A DNA stretch of 64,000 bases from Mastigias papua (Eukaryota > Cnidaria > Scyphozoa > Rhizostomeae > Mastigiidae): assembly GCA_964019165.1 (NCBI GenBank), contig OZ025272.1, forward strand, positions 12,398,531 through 12,462,530, written 5' to 3'. The notes below the pieces were generated by a model. That model was not told where the DNA came from. It ran no database searches and saw only the letters and a list, made by a program, of their open reading frames with translations. Positions 59,917 to 64,000 of this stretch are shown piece after piece; position 1 is the stretch's first letter; every line of letters begins with the position of its first letter. Position numbers and translations under genes: made by a program.

Positions 59917-62497
59917 ACATTATCATCATCATCAACATTATCATCATCATCGTCATCATCACGACCATCATCAGCATCATCAGCATCATCATCAGCATCA
60001 TCAGCATCATCAGCATCATCATCATCATCATCATCATCATCAGCATCATTTTCATCAGCATTATTTTCATCAGCATCATCACCAGTAAGAATATTCAAGT
60101 ATACTTAGGATTTCGTTACCTTGTTACTTGTTTTGTGCTTTCCTTTCTAATGGTTATCCCCATTTTTCCCACTGGCCCTGTATAATGTGAGTTTGTGATA
60201 TTTCATGAGTTTCTACCGGTTTGTTAGCTTTTAATGTGTTCAATAGATTAATGTGGTTTTTATCTTTCATTATTGAAGGCAATTGAAAATTTTTGAAGCC
60301 TTGCCAGTGAAAATTGTTTACGCATGTCAATAGATGTGTATATACGTATATCGTTTTCTATAAGACTCTGTTTCCAATTTATTTCATTTTCCTCTTGGAG
60401 TCTTGGGCATGATCTTACTATCAAACAGAAGCCCCCCCCTCTGCAACGGAAGAATTTATTGTTACTTCGTGGTCGTATTTATGTGAAATGTTTTAAATTG
60501 TTTTAACCACATTTGATTATTTTCTTCCAATTTAACTTTTTCTGTACTTAAGCCTTAGGACACCTGTCATTTTTCTTCCATCTTTCATAGACTAAGTTAT
60601 ATCCCTGTTAGCAAATCAACTGATTAAGTGAATTCGCATACAAGGATTAACTATTAGATACATCGCGTTTAATCGTATTTCTTCGACTGACACTTATTTG
60701 CTGATAGTTTAATTTCTAGAAAATATCCGCAATGTTATCAGATGTTTACCGAAACCCTTCTCCCTGCAGCCCATTCATAGTTGCAACTGGTAACAGACGG
60801 TAATAATACCGGGTGATTTGTCTCAGTTTCTACTCGTATGAGACGACATCTAAGGAAAGAAGTTATCCACCTTATAAAGATTAAATATCCTAGCCATAGA
60901 ATGGGGTTCCTTCCTCTTCCTATTAGATGGCAATTGGGGGAACTTGCTTACTTGTCTGGCTGTTACTTTGCAATATAATTTTGAAATCTTAAGTATCAAG
61001 GAGAGTTATGTAAATACAATAGGTATAGGTTTCTAACTGTAAAAGATCGTTTGAATGTACATTTTCCATCGGTTATGCTCGTTTAGTAGGATTTTGATGC
61101 AAGCCAACGAAGAACATCATGTCGTTATTTCGTGTTTTATTTCACTTATTTCTCCATTGGCCTCGAATTCATGGGACTTAAGCATCTTTCTCGTGGATCG
61201 TTTGTTACTAGTTGAACATCGCGTTCTTATACCTAAAAATAAAGGTCATTCAGATGTAGATGTAAAAGCATCGCAATGTATAACGTTACCTTCAGATGTG
61301 AACGCTGTGCAACATGACAACACATATCAGATTTATCTGATTCATCGTTAAAATCAAATTACATTATAGTGATAGTGATAGAATATGGAGATTCTATCAG
61401 TGTGATGCTCTATAGGCTAGGGTTTAAGAGGATTTTGACTTTAAGGGGCCGCAAACTATCTGTCCGAATGAACAAGAAGAGAGGTTAGGACCAGAGCTAG
61501 CCAGGACAGACGACAGTTTCCCAAGTTGATTATTGTCGAGCCATATTAAGATGCAACCATTTTCCATAGAAACTATTGGTTTTTCTGAAGAACTTGCCCA
61601 AACGAAAAAGATTCTGCCCAATTGGAGGGTTAGACTAACACGAAAAAGGGATTTTAATATGTGGATGTGGCGTACGAATTTGCCAACAGTGCTAAAGTGA
61701 AAAGTGTGTTAGCTCTATAGAATGTCATTAAAGAACGAAAAAGTAGCATGCTCAAGAGAGTTTCCGTTTTTTCGAGCTATATAAAGTCACACCCAATTTT
61801 TAGGAACGCTTACTAAGACTAACTAAATCCAAGCAAACTACAAGATGTTTAGATGCTTCGAACATCTTTTAGCATAAATTTTGGCAGGGGGGCAAAATTG
61901 ATATTTTGTTTCTAGCATTCATGTAACACGGTGTTTAAAGAAAATCAGATAGATTTAACGCCGAAGGCGTTGGCGTAAAATAGACTAATTCGGATATGCT
62001 GCTACCACTTCTGTTATAAAAAGGGAATTTCTCTGCAATTGTTGCACAAAAGGGACTCTGTACTATACCTACTACTTGGGAGTTGCATACTTCATTAAAA
62101 ATAGAGATGAACAGTGATTAGTGATTATTATTGATTGAGCATTGATTTGTGATTGTGATCGCTGTCGCTATTGATGTCTCAATCAAAGCAAAGTATGTTA
62201 CGGAGGTAATTTAAGTAGCTTGTTGTTGAAAAAAGTTTACTGTTTATTAATGTACGAAGCCAATTTCATTACTGCACAACTTAGTTGTAACTGCACACGT
62301 GCATGTTAGCCGTCAGCTCGATAGCGAACATAACTTGATGAAGAAAAATTTGCTGTTTTCATTATTTCGTTATTTTGTTACATGGAGCACTTCAATTTTC
62401 CCGCCGAATTCGAATGCTGACGTATTAGAAGAATGGCGCATATCTTGTCAAGGAAAATTAGAATTCGTTTCAGTTTTCATACCTCCAAGAAGAAAAA
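59151..62497. other. Intergenic region with CAT microsatellite
   Basis: It holds the CAT tract at 59786-60084 and a short copy of the dispersed repeat at about 61750-61790. An ORF at 61055-61351 (containing LVDRLLLVEHRVLIPKNKG) has no family or splice support. Confidence 0.4.
59786..60084. repeat. (CAT)n trinucleotide microsatellite
   Basis: About 300 bp of imperfect CAT repeats, open in several frames on both strands (poly-His, poly-Ile, poly-Asp, poly-Met readings). 0.6 kb downstream of the chromodomain gene stop. Confidence 0.95.
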
Positions 62498-63131
62498 ATG
62501 TCTGATGCTAAAATTGAAGGGTAAGGATGCTTAAAATGCCTTTTTCATTTTCATAGCAACTTGGTCCGATATGATGACATGTTCTAGGAGGAATTACAAA
62601 TCTTACTTCGTCATTTCCCAAATTTTTGGATTTTGCAAGAAAAAAGATTGAATTTGCGCGTTATATCCTACCTTCTGAGAACCAGGTATAGCTCACCTAT
62701 TCCTTTTTACATATATGGAGGCGAATCAAAAGTTTTATGGCATTTCCGTGACTATCCATTACCAGTTTCTTGTAGTTTGGCCTAATTCCGTGATTCTATA
62801 AGTATGTTGCCCACTGTGATACTTGACAAAAATTGTCAAGTATGCTGCTGTTCTCTGTTACAATTCGCTGCTGCTTAGCTGCAGCAGGATTAGACAGAGG
62901 ATAGAATGAACAATACTAGCTAACCTTTGTAAAGGTATATTGCAATAAGTGAATGGTAGGTACTTTCTTATCGTCGAGACTTCGCTGTTGCTACTGCCGA
63001 ATTAAATTTTGCAGTTATAGAAGGATTCTACTAAGCAGCATTGTAAACAGATGAACTTTCTTCACAGGAATTGTTGAGAAAAGAAATATACACAAGCTTA
63101 CTGGTGAAAAAGTCAGCTGCAGTAGCACTCG
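62498..63131 (+). CDS. 5' end of an unrecognised gene, 3 exons
   Basis: Candidate exons 62498-62520 (MSDAKIE, donor GAAGG|gtaagg), 63015-63042 and 63068-63131 (donor CTCG|gtaact). Phases 2, 0 and 1 chain without stops into MSDAKIEGYRRILLSSIELL followed by RKEIYTSLLVKKSAAVALG. A helical, basic N-terminus; family unknown. The continuation lies past 63.13 kb or outside the window. Confidence 0.4.
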
Positions 63132-63299
63132 GTAACTTTAAATGAATTTTTGTATGAACCATGTTATTGCTCCTAAAGCTACAAATTTATCTCATTGATT
63201 GCCATTGTTGCTGATGCTAACTGGTTTTTCTGTTGTTAAATTTTAATAGTAACTAAGTAAGCCTTCTTCTATTACCAATTTTGGGTAACCTGCTTTTTT

Positions 63300-63560
63300 G
63301 CAGTCCCAAAACATTAGGGACAGGGTTTCCAAGAGTCTGGAAAACCTGGAAAGTCAGGGAATTAACTATGAAGCCAGGCAAAAACCTGGAAAAGTCAAGA
63401 AATTTTTGTCTGGTCAGGGAGCTTTTCCAAACTCTCATTGTGTTTGGTCCTTCTTTGTATGCCAAATAATTTCCTTGCCTCACTGAAAGCTGCTGAAAAA
63501 ATGTGAAAAAGTCAGGGAATTTTGGAAAACTTTGTCTACAGAGGCTGAAAAATCAAGGAA
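63300..63560 (+). repeat. Degenerate cctggaaaagtcaggg repeat
   Basis: Variants of cctggaaaagtcagggaatt recur about five times over 260 bp. It looks like an old interspersed or tandem repeat; ORFs are incidental. Confidence 0.55.
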
Positions 63561-64000
63561 TTTATGTGAAAGGAGTCATAAGAGCCCTGCAGGGAGGAAA
63601 ATGACATTGTTTTCTTGGAACAGAATAAAATGGAATAGAATAGAATAGAAGAGTGCTTTTAAGATAGGCCTGAGGCCTTTAAAATGATCTTTAACTTATT
63701 ATGCAGATCCCACCCACACACATATTATTCACCCTCATCCTTTATTCTCTATAAGGAGTCCATCTTATATGAAAATTTGCCTAATGTTAGGCAGCTACTA
63801 TATAGCAGTAAGAGCTCTAATTCTAGAATGCATTGCCAAGAGTTTGCTATTGCCACACTAAAGGGGTTTTGGTGCCAGAACATGTAGATAGACTTAAAAT
63901 GGTTAGCCCTACAAGGCTAGGTACCCTATTCTTGCTCAATAGTCTAGTGGGACCTATTTTCACTCACACATGATAGGACTTGACTGTGATAACAGTAGTG
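63561..64000. other. No supported feature
   Basis: AT-rich DNA to the window edge, including a small gaataga repeat at 63625-63650. No gene is supported. Confidence 0.4.

Noticed and set aside
59735..60185. Poly-His, poly-Asp and poly-Ile ORFs
   Set aside because: Translations of the CAT microsatellite, open in several frames on both strands.

Overview
This is eukaryotic DNA from an animal, probably an invertebrate. Coding sequence is split by AT-rich introns of about 0.1 to 5.7 kb with GT-AG borders. There are decayed non-LTR retrotransposons, many microsatellites, and metazoan gene families (FREM/FRAS1, SIX/TALE homeobox, URI1, chromodomain). The species cannot be named; a cnidarian or sponge is my leading guess, by inference only. 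Most single-frame ORFs here are chance or simple repeats. The gene models were built by hand from splice sites, reading phase and remembered family conservation.

Layout: (1) 1-1.9 kb holds LINE debris and a long perfect hairpin. (2) 2.13-18.58 kb, minus strand: a six-exon homeobox gene predicted to encode 393 residues, joining a SIX-type domain to a TALE-length homeodomain. A SAP-like two-exon unit lies in one of its introns on the same strand. (3) 18.6-22.2 kb: intergenic, with a decayed ORF and a 5'-truncated LINE. (4) 22.26-22.88 kb, minus: a possible small membrane-protein gene. (5) 23.07-35.67 kb, minus: a ten-exon URI1 orthologue (415 residues) whose exon phases all fit. (6) 35.67-38.23 kb: the shared 5' region between the divergent URI1 and FREM genes. 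(7) 38.23-53.19 kb, plus: a FREM1-like extracellular matrix gene with signal peptide, FREM N-terminal region, twelve CSPG repeats and a Calx-beta-like domain (most of it in one 4.6-kb exon), then a C-terminal C-type lectin. The intron after the big exon carries a 0.5-kb purine minisatellite. (8) 54.78-59.15 kb, plus: a four-exon gene for a 258-residue chromodomain protein with a C-terminal transmembrane helix. (9) 59.2-62.5 kb: intergenic, with a CAT microsatellite. (10) 62.50 kb onward, plus: the 5' end of an unrecognised gene running off the window.

The genes do not form an operon or an obvious pathway. The two most unusual products are the tail-anchored chromodomain protein, a candidate heterochromatin tether at the nuclear envelope, and the SIX-domain/TALE-homeodomain chimera.
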